Notes: generated by a model from the sequence alone, not told the origin. DNA of 64,000 nt from Georgenia satyanarayanai (GCF_900116375.1 NZ_UETB01000001.1:689802-753801); one strand, 5' to 3'; shown: positions 32,076 through 41,220, numbered from the stretch's first letter. Numbers and translations: made by a program.

Positions 32076-32968
32076 GCTGCGGCCTCCTCTCGCCCGTGCT
32101 GGGCGGTCGTGTCGAAGAACAGGTCCTCCAGGCCGGTGGCGGCCGAGGGACGCAGGTCGGTGAGGACGACGGCGGCGCCCAGGGCGGTCCGTCCGACCTC
32201 TTCCGCGGTGGCCGACGTCGTGAGGCCGGCGCCGGCGCGGGTCACCTCGTGCCCGGCGGCGGTGAGCGCACGGGCGAGGGAGTCGTCGTCGAGGCTGTGC
32301 ACCTGCGTCCCCGGGGTGGCGAGGAGCTCCTCGACACTGCCCTGCGCGACGACGCGGCCGCTGCCGATGATGACGAGGTCGTCGGCGACGGCCTCGACCT
32401 CGCGCAGGAGGTGGGAGGACAGGAGCACGGTGCCGCCGGCGTCGGCGAAGTCGCCCAGCAGCGCCCGCATCCAGCGGATGCCGGCCGGGTCGAGTCCGTT
32501 GACGGGCTCGTCGAGGATGAGCACCTCCGGCTCGCCCAGCAGCGCGTGCGCCAGGCCGAGGCGCTGACGCATGCCGAGGGAGTAGGTGCGGGTGCGCGCA
32601 CCCGCCTCCGAGGTGGTGAGGCCGACGGTGGCGAGGACCTCCTCCACCCGTCCGGGACGCAGCCCCATGAGGCGGGCCGACAGGTGGAGCACCTCACGGC
32701 CGGTGCGCCCGGCGTGCTGGGCGGAGGCGTCGAGGAGGACCCCCACCCGGCGGCCGGGGTTGGCGAGCTCGCGGAACGGCGAGCCGAGGATGGTGGCGCG
32801 TCCCGACGTCGGCGTGGTGAGGCCGGTGAGCATGCGCATGGTGGTGGACTTCCCGGCACCGTTGGGGCCGAGGAAGCCGGTGACCCGGCCGGGCCGGGCG
32901 GTGAAGGAGACGTCGTCGACGACGGCGCGGGTGCCGTATCGCCGGGTGAGGTGCTCTGCGGTGATCAT
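32072..32968 (-). CDS. ABC transporter ATP-binding protein
   Basis: A 298-residue ABC ATPase. Walker A is GPNGAGKS at 34-41, the signature region YSLGMRQRLGLAHALLG, and Walker B VLILDEPVNGLDPAG. A C-terminal extension of about 80 residues follows the nucleotide-binding domain, as in drug- or peptide-exporter ATPases. The ATG at 32968 is chosen because AAGGTGGA precedes it; the track-length start 30 bases earlier adds a polar leader. It is divergent from the sensor kinase gene 129 bases away, so the two-component system probably regulates it. Confidence 0.9.
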   Translation of the reverse strand: MITAEHLTRRYGTRAVVDDVSFTARPGRVTGFLGPNGAGKSTTMRMLTGLTTPTSGRATILGSPFRELANPGRRVGVLLDASAQHAGRTGREVLHLSARLMGLRPGRVEEVLATVGLTTSEAGARTRTYSLGMRQRLGLAHALLGEPEVLILDEPVNGLDPAGIRWMRALLGDFADAGGTVLLSSHLLREVEAVADDLVIIGSGRVVAQGSVEELLATPGTQVHSLDDDSLARALTAAGHEVTRAGAGLTTSATAEEVGRTALGAAVVLTDLRPSAATGLEDLFFDTTAQHGREEAAA

Positions 32969-33097
32969 GGGGTCCACCTTCCCGTCCCGTGAGCGCACGG
33001 GGATCGGCGGTCCGGCTCGGACGGGTCAACCTTTCGGCTGACGACGGCGGGCCCACCGGTGGACCGGGTGCCGGCTCGCCGTCCCTAGGCTGGTCCC

Positions 33098-34411
33098 ATG
33101 CACCCCGCCGCTCCTCCTGCACCCGCGCTGCCGGCCCGGGCGGCGGGCGCTCCGGTCGACGCGCCGAGCCGGCCGCCCGCCCTGCGGCCGTGGTCCCGGA
33201 TCTGGCGGTACCTCGCCGCCTCCGGTATCGCCCTGGTGCTGTGGGTCTCGGTGGCCGCTGACTTCCTTCCGGTGGACGGTGCGCCGCTGCCCGAGGACGT
33301 CGAGGCCCGGATCGGTGGAGCACTCGTGCTCGACGCGCTGCTCGGGCTGGCGGCCCTCGCGATGCTGCCGCTGCGTCGCCGCCACCCGGTGCTCGTCGCG
33401 ACCCTCGCCGGCGCGATGTCGGGCGTCTCCGCCTCCGCCGTGGGGGCCGGGGTGGTCGCCGCGGTGTCGGTGTCGACGTGGCGGCGGTGGCGCTGGGTCG
33501 TGCCCGTCGTGGCCGTCTGGACCGGCGCCACGGTCTTCTACGAGCTCGTCTGGCGGTCGAGCATCGCCGACGACGGCGCCACGGTCGGCTTTGCAGCCCT
33601 CGCCGGTGGGCTCGCGATGGGGATCATCGGCACCTGTGTGGCCACGGGCTTCTACATCGGCGCCCGCCGGGAGCTGGTCGCGACCCTGCGCCAGCGCGCG
33701 GAGACTGCCGAGCGGGAGCAGGCGGCCAAGGCGGACGCGGCCCGCGGGGCCGAGCGCACCCGCATCGCGCGCGAGATGCACGACGTGCTCGCCCACCGGA
33801 TCTCGCTCGTCGCCATGCACGCTGGTGCCCTCGCCTACCGCACCGACCTGTCCCGGGAGGAGACCGCCGAGGCGGCCGACGTGATCCAGCGCAGCGCGCA
33901 CCTCGCGCTGAGCGAGCTGCGCGAGGTGCTCGGTGTGCTGCGTGCCGACGGCACGCCGGTTCCCGACGACGGCGCCCCGGCCGAGCCGCCGCAGCCGCTC
34001 CTCACCCAGGTGCGCGAGCTCGTCGACGGCGCCCGCGTGCAGGTCGAGGCGGTCCTGGACCCGGCCGGCCTTCCTGGCGGGGACCTGCGCGCCCTCGTGG
34101 ACCTCCCGGCGACCACCTCGCGCACCGCGTACCGCGTCGTGCAGGAGGCACTGACCAACGCGTGCAAGCACGCGCCGGGGAGCGACGTCGTCGTCCACCT
34201 GGCCGGGGGACCGGGCGGTTTGCTCACGGTGGAGGTCCACAACGGGCCCCCCGTGTGGGGTCGGCCCGTGCCGGCGGCACCCGGGAGCGGGTTCGGCCTC
34301 GTCGGCCTGGCCGAGCGGGTCGCGCTCGCCGGCGGCGTGCTCGAGAACGTGTCGGGGCCGGACGGCTCCTTCACCGTGCGATGCTGGCTGCCGTGGGAGG
34401 AGAGCCGGTGA
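33098..34411 (+). CDS. Sensor histidine kinase, NarL/DesK type
   Basis: A 437-residue kinase. A Pro/Ala-rich start is followed by about five membrane helices (residues 38-190), a short linker and a HisKA_3 domain with phospho-acceptor H228 in REMHDVLAHRISLVAMHAGAL. The HATPase_c domain follows (RVVQEALTNACKHAPG, GSGFGLVGLAERVALAGG). No extracellular sensor domain is present, which is usual for intramembrane-sensing kinases linked to ABC exporters. It overlaps its response regulator by 4 bases. Confidence 0.9.
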   Translation: MHPAAPPAPALPARAAGAPVDAPSRPPALRPWSRIWRYLAASGIALVLWVSVAADFLPVDGAPLPEDVEARIGGALVLDALLGLAALAMLPLRRRHPVLVATLAGAMSGVSASAVGAGVVAAVSVSTWRRWRWVVPVVAVWTGATVFYELVWRSSIADDGATVGFAALAGGLAMGIIGTCVATGFYIGARRELVATLRQRAETAEREQAAKADAARGAERTRIAREMHDVLAHRISLVAMHAGALAYRTDLSREETAEAADVIQRSAHLALSELREVLGVLRADGTPVPDDGAPAEPPQPLLTQVRELVDGARVQVEAVLDPAGLPGGDLRALVDLPATTSRTAYRVVQEALTNACKHAPGSDVVVHLAGGPGGLLTVEVHNGPPVWGRPVPAAPGSGFGLVGLAERVALAGGVLENVSGPDGSFTVRCWLPWEESR

Positions 34412-35070
34412 GCGCGTCGCGCGTGCGCGTGGTCGTCGTCGACGACGACGCCCTGGTCCGCACCGGCCTGCGGCTCATGCTCGGCGGGAGCGACGTCGTC
34501 GAGCTCGTCGGGGAGGCGGGCGACGGGCACGAGGGGCTGACCGTCGTCGAGCGGGAGCGACCGGACGTCGTCCTCATGGACATCCGCATGCCCGGCCTGG
34601 ACGGGCTCGCAGCGACGCGGCGGCTGACCGAACGCGGCTCCAACGCACGCGTCATCGTCCTCACGACCTTCGACACCGACGAGATGGTGCTCACGGCCCT
34701 GCGTCACGGGGCGGCCGGCTTCCTCCTCAAGGACACCCCGCCCGCCGAGCTGGTCGACGCCGTCGTCCGGGTCGCGCGAGGGGAGCCGATGCTCTCCCCG
34801 AGCGTCACCGCCCAGGTCATCACCGCGGCCACCCGCACCCCGGACGACACGCGTGAGAAGCAGGCCAGCGAGCGGGTTTCCCGGCTCACCGACCGGGAGC
34901 GGGAGGTGGCGATCGCCATCGGCCGGGGGCTGTCCAACGCCGAGATCGCGGCCGAGCTGTACCTCGGGCTGGCGACCGTCAAGACACACATCGGCCGGTT
35001 GTTCACCAAGCTCGAGGCGAGCAACCGGGTGCAGATCGCGCTGTGCGTCCACGACGCCGGCCTCACCTGA
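34408..35070 (+). CDS. Response regulator, NarL/LuxR type
   Basis: A 220-residue regulator. The receiver shows VVVVDDDALVRTGL, phospho-acceptor D58 in DVVLMDIRMPG and the conserved Lys in FLLKDTPP. The C-terminal GerE/LuxR helix-turn-helix reads LTDREREVAIAIGRGLSNAEIAAELYLGLATVKTHIGRL. The GTG at 34408 overlaps the kinase stop. Probable target is the divergent ABC exporter. Confidence 0.92.
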   Translation: MSASRVRVVVVDDDALVRTGLRLMLGGSDVVELVGEAGDGHEGLTVVERERPDVVLMDIRMPGLDGLAATRRLTERGSNARVIVLTTFDTDEMVLTALRHGAAGFLLKDTPPAELVDAVVRVARGEPMLSPSVTAQVITAATRTPDDTREKQASERVSRLTDREREVAIAIGRGLSNAEIAAELYLGLATVKTHIGRLFTKLEASNRVQIALCVHDAGLT

Positions 35071-35121
35071 GCGGCCGCCCCGCGCGCGGCGGTTAGCGCG
35101 GGGAGGCCCGGACACGCGACA

Positions 35122-36603
35122 ATGGCCGGCGTGAGTGACACCGAGGACTTCCCGACCACCCCGGCCGACGAGGAGCAGCGCGCCGCGGCCCTGCGAGCCG
35201 GGCTGTCCGACTACGTGCTGGACGAGGAGGACGCCGCCCTCCTCGCGTCCGCCGACGACGCCCCCGCCGAGGACCGCCGGGAGGCACCGCTGCCGGTGCT
35301 GGCCGTCGTCGGCCGCCCGAACGTCGGCAAGTCCACGCTGGTCAACCGCGTGCTCGGCCGCCGCGAGGCCGTGGTCCAGGACGTCCCGGGCGTCACCCGT
35401 GACCGCGTCAGCTACCCCGCCGAGTGGGCCGGGCGCCGCTTCATGCTCGTCGACACCGGCGGCTGGGAGCACGACGCCGCCGGGCTCAACGCGCGCGTGG
35501 CCGAGCAGGCCGAGATCGCCATCGCGATGGCGGACGCCGTCATGTTCATCGTCGACGCGACCGTCGGCCCCACGAGCACCGACGAGCAGGTCGTCCGCAT
35601 GCTGCGGAAGTCCGGCAAGCCGGTGGTCCTCGTCGCGAACAAGGTCGACTCACCGGCGCAGGAGTCGGACGCCGCGGCGCTGTGGTCCCTCGGGCTGGGC
35701 CAGCCGTGGTCGGTGTCCGCGCTCCACGGGCGAGGCTCGGGCGACGTGCTCGACGCCGCCATGGCGGTGCTGCCGGAGGTGTCCGGGGTCGCCTCCCCGC
35801 TGCCCGAGGGCGGGCCGCGGCGGGTGGCGCTCGTCGGGCGCCCGAACGTCGGCAAGTCCAGCCTTCTCAACGCGATCGCCGGCCGGCAGCGCGTCGTCGT
35901 CGACGACGTCGCCGGCACCACCCGCGACCCTGTGGACGAGCTCGTCCTCCTCGGCGACCGCCCGTGGTGGCTCGTCGACACCGCAGGCATCCGCCGCCGG
36001 GTGCACCAGACCAAGGGCGCGGACTTCTACGCCTCGCTGCGCACGCAGGCGGCGCTGGAGAAGGCGGAGGTCGCCGTCGTCCTCATCGACTCCTCGGTCC
36101 CGCTGACCGAGCAGGACACCCGCGTCATCCAGCAGGTCATCGACGCCGGGCGCGCGCTCGTCATCGCCTACAACAAGTGGGACCTCATGGACGACGACCA
36201 GCGCCACCTCCTGGAGCGTGCGGTCGAGCAGGACCTCGTCCAGATCCAGTGGGCGCCGCGCGTCAACATCTCCGCCAAGACGCGCTGGCACGTCGACCGG
36301 CTCACCAAGGCGCTGGACACCGCGCTGGGCGGCTGGGACACCCGCATATCCACGGGCAAGCTCAACTCCTTCCTCGGTGAGCTCACCGCGGCGAACCCGC
36401 ACCCGGTGCGCGGCGGCAAGCAGTCGCGCATCCTCTTCGCGACGCAGGCCGACAGCCGCCCGCCGCGCTTCGTCATCTTCGCGACCGGGTTCATCGAGCA
36501 CGGCTACCGCCGCTTCATCGAGCGAAAGCTGCGGGAGAAGTTCGGCTTCGTCGGCACGCCGATCGAGATCAGCGTGCGCGTGCGCGAGAAGCGGCGCCGC
36601 TGA
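35122..36603 (+). CDS. der: Ribosome biogenesis GTPase Der (EngA)
   Basis: A 493-residue double GTPase for 50S ribosome assembly. The first P-loop GRPNVGKST is near residue 64 and the second GRPNVGKSS near residue 237; NKVD and NKWD provide the guanine-specificity motifs. The C-terminal KH-like domain ([27 protein letters not shown]) is present. A 55-residue acidic N-terminal extension is typical of actinobacterial Der. The ATG at 35122 or GTG at 35131 could be the start. It normally follows cmk or plsC directly. Confidence 0.96.
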   Translation: MAGVSDTEDFPTTPADEEQRAAALRAGLSDYVLDEEDAALLASADDAPAEDRREAPLPVLAVVGRPNVGKSTLVNRVLGRREAVVQDVPGVTRDRVSYPAEWAGRRFMLVDTGGWEHDAAGLNARVAEQAEIAIAMADAVMFIVDATVGPTSTDEQVVRMLRKSGKPVVLVANKVDSPAQESDAAALWSLGLGQPWSVSALHGRGSGDVLDAAMAVLPEVSGVASPLPEGGPRRVALVGRPNVGKSSLLNAIAGRQRVVVDDVAGTTRDPVDELVLLGDRPWWLVDTAGIRRRVHQTKGADFYASLRTQAALEKAEVAVVLIDSSVPLTEQDTRVIQQVIDAGRALVIAYNKWDLMDDDQRHLLERAVEQDLVQIQWAPRVNISAKTRWHVDRLTKALDTALGGWDTRISTGKLNSFLGELTAANPHPVRGGKQSRILFATQADSRPPRFVIFATGFIEHGYRRFIERKLREKFGFVGTPIEISVRVREKRRR

Positions 36604-37631
36604 TGGCCGCGGTGTCCCGGCGTCACGTCCTGCTGCGGTGGGGCCTGCCCCGGGACCCGCGTGCCGGTGAGCACGTCCTCGGCTTCGTGCTGACGACGGT
36701 CGTGACGATCGTCGCCACGCGTGGCCTCCTCCAGCTCACCGGCTTCCCGCAGGTCGGCGGGGAGACGCTGCACGTGGCGCACGTGCTGTGGGGCGGGCTG
36801 TTCATGGCGCTGGCCATGGTGCTCGCGCTGTCCTTCGCCGGGCCGGTCATCCGGCCCCTTGTCGCCTTCCTGGGCGGCGTCGGCTTCGGCCTGTTCATCG
36901 ACGAGGTGGGCAAGTTCCTCACCCAGGACAACGACTACTTCTTCCAGCCGGCGCCGATGGTCATGTACGTCACGCTGGTGGCGCTCGTCGTCCTCGCCGA
37001 CGTGCTCCACGGGCGCCGTCCGCCGCACCCGAGCGAGCAGCTCGCGGCCGCCGCGGACCATGCGGTCGCCGGGCTGGCGGGCGGGCTGAGCCCGCAGCGC
37101 CGGGAGGTGGCCCGTGAGCTGCTGCGGCAGGGGAGCGGTGGCCGGGGCGAGAAGGAGGTCGAGGCGCTGCTCGCCGCCGTCCCCGACGACCACAGCGAGC
37201 TCCCCGACCCGCTCGAGCTTGCCACCCGCAAGGTCCGCAGCCTGCTCCGTGGCGTCGTGCGCGGCTCGTGGACGACGGCGGTGGCGGGTGCGCTCCTCGT
37301 GCTCGCCCTGGGAGGGGGCGTCGTCGTCATGCTCACCGCCGACGACGGCGCGCCCGCCTGGTCGCTGTGGGCGGCGGCCGCATCCTCGGTGCTCGTCGTC
37401 GCGGTCGCGGCGCGCGCGTGGACGCTGCTGGGCCGGGACCGCTACGACGCCTTCCAGTGGATGCGGCGGGCGTTCACGCTCCAGCTGCTCGTCACGGTGG
37501 TGGGGCTGTACCGGCTCGACCCGTGGCCGGCCACGGCGGTCATGGCGATCGCGCTGCTCGGGCTCGGCGTCGTCCAGGCGGAGAAGGTCCGTCTGGAGCA
37601 GACGGGGCAGGGCGGCGTCCACCAGGCGTAG
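36603..37631 (+). CDS. Conserved uncharacterised multi-spanning membrane protein
   Basis: A 342-residue protein with roughly four N-terminal helices (residues 25-140), a soluble segment (about 145-220, including a helical ELLRQGSGGRGEKEVEALLAAVPDD region), and three or four C-terminal helices. The most conserved-looking stretch is GFGLFIDEVGKFLTQDNDYF at the end of helix three, which recurs in uncharacterised actinobacterial membrane proteins. Its ATG overlaps the der stop, so it is probably co-transcribed with der. I do not recognise a function. Confidence 0.8.
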   Translation: MAAVSRRHVLLRWGLPRDPRAGEHVLGFVLTTVVTIVATRGLLQLTGFPQVGGETLHVAHVLWGGLFMALAMVLALSFAGPVIRPLVAFLGGVGFGLFIDEVGKFLTQDNDYFFQPAPMVMYVTLVALVVLADVLHGRRPPHPSEQLAAAADHAVAGLAGGLSPQRREVARELLRQGSGGRGEKEVEALLAAVPDDHSELPDPLELATRKVRSLLRGVVRGSWTTAVAGALLVLALGGGVVVMLTADDGAPAWSLWAAAASSVLVVAVAARAWTLLGRDRYDAFQWMRRAFTLQLLVTVVGLYRLDPWPATAVMAIALLGLGVVQAEKVRLEQTGQGGVHQA

Positions 37632-37729
37632 TACTCCAGACTGCCCTTCCGGCCCATGGGCCGGCTGGATCGACCGCTGTAGCGTCGGTGCCCTTGGTGG
37701 GTCCAGTCCTACTCTGCGGGGAGCGGTTC

Positions 37730-38209
37730 ATGGTGGCGCAGCAGCACGCCGGCACGGAGGAGAGCGCAGCCCCGGCGGTGGCCAGGCAGCGTCCCGATCC
37801 GCGCGAGGTCCGTTCGCCCGGAACCTCTGAGGTAGGCAGGAACGTCAGCGTGAGGGGAGTCCTGGACCTGCAGCGAGCGGCCGGGAACCGGGCCGCGACC
37901 GTCGTCGTGCAGCGGGTCCTCATCGCGGGGGTGAACGTCTGGGTCGACGGCGGCTACGTGCACTGGAGCATGAACGGCAACCGGTACCACTTCAACTTCT
38001 CGACCGCGACGCCGCACGTGACCCTCGACGGCGAGCGGATCCACTACTTCTTCACGCGCGACGGGCTGGAGTTCAAGGACGCGCGCCCCGAGAAGTCGGA
38101 GCAGGGCGGCGCGCACAAGAAGCACACCAAGAAGAAGTTCAGCGAGCTTCCCGACACCGTGCGGGACTACGTGGTGACGAACTTCGACGCGATGCTCGCG
38201 CTCCTGTGA
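37730..38209 (+). CDS. Orphan protein with LQRxxGNRA injection-system-linked signature
   Basis: A 159-residue protein. After a disordered Ala/Gln/Pro-rich start, residues 45-62 read LDLQRAAGNRAATVVVQR. That matches the LQRxxGNRAVxxLVQR signature found at the N-termini of DUF4157-type and other cargo proteins linked to extracellular contractile injection systems. Residues 63-120 are predicted beta-rich (VNVWVDGGYVHWSMNGNRYHFN, HVTLDGERIHYFFTRDG). A Lys/His-rich stretch (129-136) and a short helical tail follow. No injection-system genes or immunity partner lie in this window. The ATG at 37730 follows GGGGAG at 37717-37722. The C-terminal domain is unrecognised. Confidence 0.7.
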   Translation: MVAQQHAGTEESAAPAVARQRPDPREVRSPGTSEVGRNVSVRGVLDLQRAAGNRAATVVVQRVLIAGVNVWVDGGYVHWSMNGNRYHFNFSTATPHVTLDGERIHYFFTRDGLEFKDARPEKSEQGGAHKKHTKKKFSELPDTVRDYVVTNFDAMLALL

Positions 38210-38327
38210 GCCGGGTGCCCACACGGCGCGCGGCCCCCAGCCCGCGGGGGTCCGGCGTCGCCGGTGGGCGAGCGTGACGCCGCGCACACCGGCCCGTCGC
38301 AGTTTCTGATCCAGCCCGTCTCTGGGG

Positions 38328-38333
38328 TAACCT
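38328..38333 (+). promoter_or_regulatory. Candidate -10 element for tRNA-Pro
   Basis: TAACCT (38328-38333) fits the actinobacterial TANNNT -10 pattern and lies 26 bases before the mature tRNA. A loose TTTCTG at 38303-38308 could be the -35 with 19-base spacing. Weak evidence. Confidence 0.3.
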
Positions 38334-38358
38334 TCTCGAGGTTCGTTCGCGAGCCACA

Positions 38359-38432
38359 CGGGCTGTGGCGCAGCTTGGTAGCGCACCTGACTGGGGGTCA
38401 GGGGGTCGTGGGTTCAAATCCCGCCAGCCCGA
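38359..38432 (+). tRNA. tRNA-Pro (GGG anticodon)
   Basis: Folds as a cloverleaf of 74 bases. The acceptor stem CGGGCTG (38359-38365) pairs with CAGCCCG (38425-38431), discriminator A at 38432. The anticodon stem CCTGA/TCAGG encloses the loop CTGGGGG with anticodon GGG at 38393-38395. GTTCAAATC forms the T-loop. CCA is not encoded. It reads CCC and CCT proline codons. Confidence 0.95.
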
Positions 38433-38590
38433 CGTTTTCTGAGGCGCGGCACTGTTGATCACACGGTGTCGCGCTTTGGTCGTTCTCGGTTTGTGGCCCG
38501 TCATCACTCGGTGCACGCCCGTCTCTCAGGAGTGCTGTCGCCGACGCACTTTCGAGATCCGGTGTCAGAGGGCCGTCCTACCGTCAGTCC

Positions 38591-39364
38591 ATGGTGGGGC
38601 AACAGACGTACACCGATGAGGAGCTCACAGCCGCGGTGAGCCGGTGCCACTCGTGGCGCGGTGTCCTCCGCGAGCTTGGCCTGAGTGGTACGTCGTCGCG
38701 GGCTATCGCCTGCGCTCGGGCACAGGCTGATCATCTCGACCTCGACTACAGCCACTTCCACCGCCAGTTCCGATGGCAGGAGGGCGATCTCCGCAAGGCT
38801 CTCGGTGAAGCCCACGGGTGGCCTGAGGCGCTCAGGCTCCTCGGGTTGATGCCGGGTTCACTCGACGTGCTGAAGGGACACGCGCTGCGCCTCGGCATCG
38901 ACGTCTCGCATCTCGACGGGACCGCTCCATCCCTTCCGAGTGCGACCGAGAGTCGTCCGTGCGCCTCCCATCTCCGGCGTGCCGGTCCACTCCTCGCCGC
39001 AGCGTGGTTCATTCTCTGCGGAGACGACGTCTCGTGGCCACTGGAGCCCGCGCGCTATGACCTTGTCGTCGACGGCGACGCGGGCATGCGGCGCATTCAA
39101 GTCAAAACGACGACCGTACGTACGCAGGGCGGCTGGAAGGTCTATCTCTCGACCACGGGTAAGCAGCGTCGGACGTACAAGCCGGACGAGATCGACGCAT
39201 TCTTCGTCATCGACGGCAGTCTCGGCATGTACCTGATTCCGTTCCCGGCAGTAGGCGGGCGTCAAGCCGTCCATCTGAGCGCGTACGAGCAGTACCGACT
39301 TCCTCCATTTCCTACGTCAGAACATTCAGCCCAGTGGGAGGGGTTCGAGCAGGCGGCTGAGTGA
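38591..39364 (+). CDS. Stand-alone PD-(D/E)XK endonuclease with two DNA-binding modules
   Basis: A 257-residue protein. Two tandem modules resemble the repeats found in homing-type nucleases: residues 7-56 (YTDEELTAAV...LRELGL... ending DYSHF) and 63-110 (QEGDLRKALG...LRLLGL... ending DVSHL). The nuclease domain shows motif II D157 in RYDLVVDGD and the (D/E)XK motif as QVK at 170-172, followed by WKVYLST. This matches group I intron-associated PD-(D/E)XK endonucleases. Its start is 158 bases after tRNA-Pro. Codon use and base composition appear less GC-biased than neighbours, a sign of transfer. No intron or host gene flanks it. Confidence 0.75.
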   Translation: MVGQQTYTDEELTAAVSRCHSWRGVLRELGLSGTSSRAIACARAQADHLDLDYSHFHRQFRWQEGDLRKALGEAHGWPEALRLLGLMPGSLDVLKGHALRLGIDVSHLDGTAPSLPSATESRPCASHLRRAGPLLAAAWFILCGDDVSWPLEPARYDLVVDGDAGMRRIQVKTTTVRTQGGWKVYLSTTGKQRRTYKPDEIDAFFVIDGSLGMYLIPFPAVGGRQAVHLSAYEQYRLPPFPTSEHSAQWEGFEQAAE

Positions 39365-39391
39365 CGTACCTCGTCCTGCGTCCGCCCTCTC

Positions 39392-40213
39392 TCAGCCCGC
39401 GAGCCACGCGAGCAGGTCCGCCGTGAACTCCTCCTCGAAGGCACCGTGGAGACCGTGCGGCGCGCCCGGGTACACCGTGAGCGTGGCGTCGGCGAGCAGC
39501 TCCGCCGTCTTGGGAGCGGAGGCGGCGAAGGGGACGATCTGGTCGTCGTCCCCGTGCGCGACGAGGACGGGGATGGTGATCGCGCGGAGCTCGGCCGTGT
39601 AGTCGACGGCGGAGAACTGGGCGATGCAGTCGTACGCGGGCGCGAGGCCGGCCTGCATGGACAGCCGCCAGAACTGGTCACGAACGCCCTGGGAGAGGTC
39701 GGAACCGTCACGGTTGCCGCCGTAGAACGGCACGGACAGGTCCTGGTAGAACTGCGAGCGGTCGGCGAGGACGCCGGCCCTGATCCCGTCGAACGCCTCG
39801 AGCGGGGTGCCCTCGGGGTTCTCGGGCGTCTGGAGCATGAGCGGCGGGACTGCGCCGAGCAGGACCGCCCGGTTGACGCGTTCGGACCCGTGCCGCGCCA
39901 GGTAGTGCACCACCTCACCGCCGCCGGTCGAGTGGCCGACGAGGACGGCGTCGCGCAGGTCGAGCGCCTCGAACACCGCCGCGAGGTCGTCGGCGTAGTG
40001 GTCCATGTCGTTGCCGTCGTAGGTCTGCGTGGAACGGCCGTGTCCCCGCCGGTCGTGGGCGATGCCCCTGAAGCCGGCATCCGCCACGGCCTTGAGCTGA
40101 CGGTCCCAGGCATCGGCGTTGAGCGGCCAGCCGTGGCTGAAGACGACGGGAGGACCGTCGCCCCAGTCCTTGTAGAAGATCTCGAGGCCGTCCGGGGTCG
40201 TGACGACGGGCAT
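39392..40213 (-). CDS. Alpha/beta hydrolase, non-heme chloroperoxidase-like esterase
   Basis: A 273-residue alpha/beta hydrolase. The oxyanion region is FSHGWPLNADAWD, the nucleophile Ser sits in VGHSTGGGE near residue 95, the acid in VAHGDDDQIVPF and the His in PGAPHGLHG near the C-terminus. The family contains aryl esterases with incidental perhydrolase or bromoperoxidase activity. The ATG at 40213 matches the typical MPVVTTPDGLEIFYKDWG start; the longer frame shadows the upstream gene. It lies 35 bases after another hydrolase on the same strand. Confidence 0.88.
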   Translation of the reverse strand: MPVVTTPDGLEIFYKDWGDGPPVVFSHGWPLNADAWDRQLKAVADAGFRGIAHDRRGHGRSTQTYDGNDMDHYADDLAAVFEALDLRDAVLVGHSTGGGEVVHYLARHGSERVNRAVLLGAVPPLMLQTPENPEGTPLEAFDGIRAGVLADRSQFYQDLSVPFYGGNRDGSDLSQGVRDQFWRLSMQAGLAPAYDCIAQFSAVDYTAELRAITIPVLVAHGDDDQIVPFAASAPKTAELLADATLTVYPGAPHGLHGAFEEEFTADLLAWLAG

Positions 40214-40248
40214 GGCTGTCTCCTTCGTGTCGAGCGGGCGGGTGGCGG

Positions 40249-41091
40249 TCAGACCGCGTGCCTGCGTGGGCTGTCCTCGCGGTGGCCGGCGTGGGCGAGC
40301 GCCCACTCGAGGGCGTGGTCGGCGATCTCCTCCCAGCCGTCCTGGGAGGTCATGAGGTGGGCACGCCCCGGATAGGTCTCGTGCTCGGTCAGGGTCCCGG
40401 GAGCGCGGTACTTGCGCGCGTTGGCCCGCTGGACCGACGGCGGCATGATGTGGTCGTCCGAGCCGGAGAGGAAGAGCAGTGGCGGGCGCGCGGCGTTGCG
40501 GTAGTCGACCCAGATGTCCTGGTGGCCGGGCCGGAAGTTCGCCAGCACGCCGTTCCACAGCGTGCCGCCGGAGGCGGGGATCGCGTAGCGCTCGTAGGCC
40601 CGGCGCGCCTGGGACGAGGTGAACCCGACGTTCGTGAAGGCGTAGCTGAACTGCTCGAAGGTCAGGGGGACCGCCTTCCGCCGGTTGGCGGGCGAGCGGA
40701 GCACGGGCAAGGTGGACCGCACCTGGGACAGCGGCGTCGTGCGCACCCCCTCCGTCGGAGCGGAGCTGAGGGCGACGCCGACCGCTCCGCAGCCACGGTC
40801 CAGCAGGACCTGGGTGAAGGCGCCACCGGCGGAGTGGCCGATGATGATCGGCGGCGTGGGGAGGTCGCGGACGACGGAGATCAGGTGGCCGACGATCTCA
40901 GCCCCGGTGACGGACGCGATGGGGGAGGGGTCGGCGTTGAGCGCCTCCACCTCCACCTCGAAGCCCGGGTAGGGCGGCGCCAGGACCCGGAAGCCCTTGG
41001 CCTCATAGTGAGCCCTCCAGTCCTCCCAGCTGCGGGGCGTCACCCAGAAGCCGTGGACGAGGACGACGGTGTCGGGGGTCGGTGGTCTCAT
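40249..41091 (-). CDS. Alpha/beta hydrolase of unknown substrate
   Basis: A 280-residue alpha/beta hydrolase. VVLVHGFWVTPRSWEDW forms the oxyanion region, the nucleophile is in IIGHSAGGAFTQ near residue 98, the likely acid is in FLSGSDDHIMPPS and the His in YPGRAHLMTSQ near residue 252. It is upstream of and in line with the chloroperoxidase-like gene, and divergent from the LAL regulator 129 bases away. The substrate is not recognisable. Confidence 0.85.
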   Translation of the reverse strand: MRPPTPDTVVLVHGFWVTPRSWEDWRAHYEAKGFRVLAPPYPGFEVEVEALNADPSPIASVTGAEIVGHLISVVRDLPTPPIIIGHSAGGAFTQVLLDRGCGAVGVALSSAPTEGVRTTPLSQVRSTLPVLRSPANRRKAVPLTFEQFSYAFTNVGFTSSQARRAYERYAIPASGGTLWNGVLANFRPGHQDIWVDYRNAARPPLLFLSGSDDHIMPPSVQRANARKYRAPGTLTEHETYPGRAHLMTSQDGWEEIADHALEWALAHAGHREDSPRRHAV

Positions 41092-41220
41092 AGGAGAACG
41101 CTAGGAAGGTGCCCGCGGCCGGGGCATCAGTCAGCTGACTGTCGTCGCACCGCACGACGACCGAGATCGCACCCGCAGCGGGTCTGGACGGCCCCACACA
41201 CGACGAGGACAATCGCCGCC

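Noticed and set aside
38359-39400. Integrated island bounded by a duplicate of the tRNA-Pro 3' end
   Set aside because: I saw no second copy of the tRNA 3' sequence downstream within the window and no integrase gene next to it.
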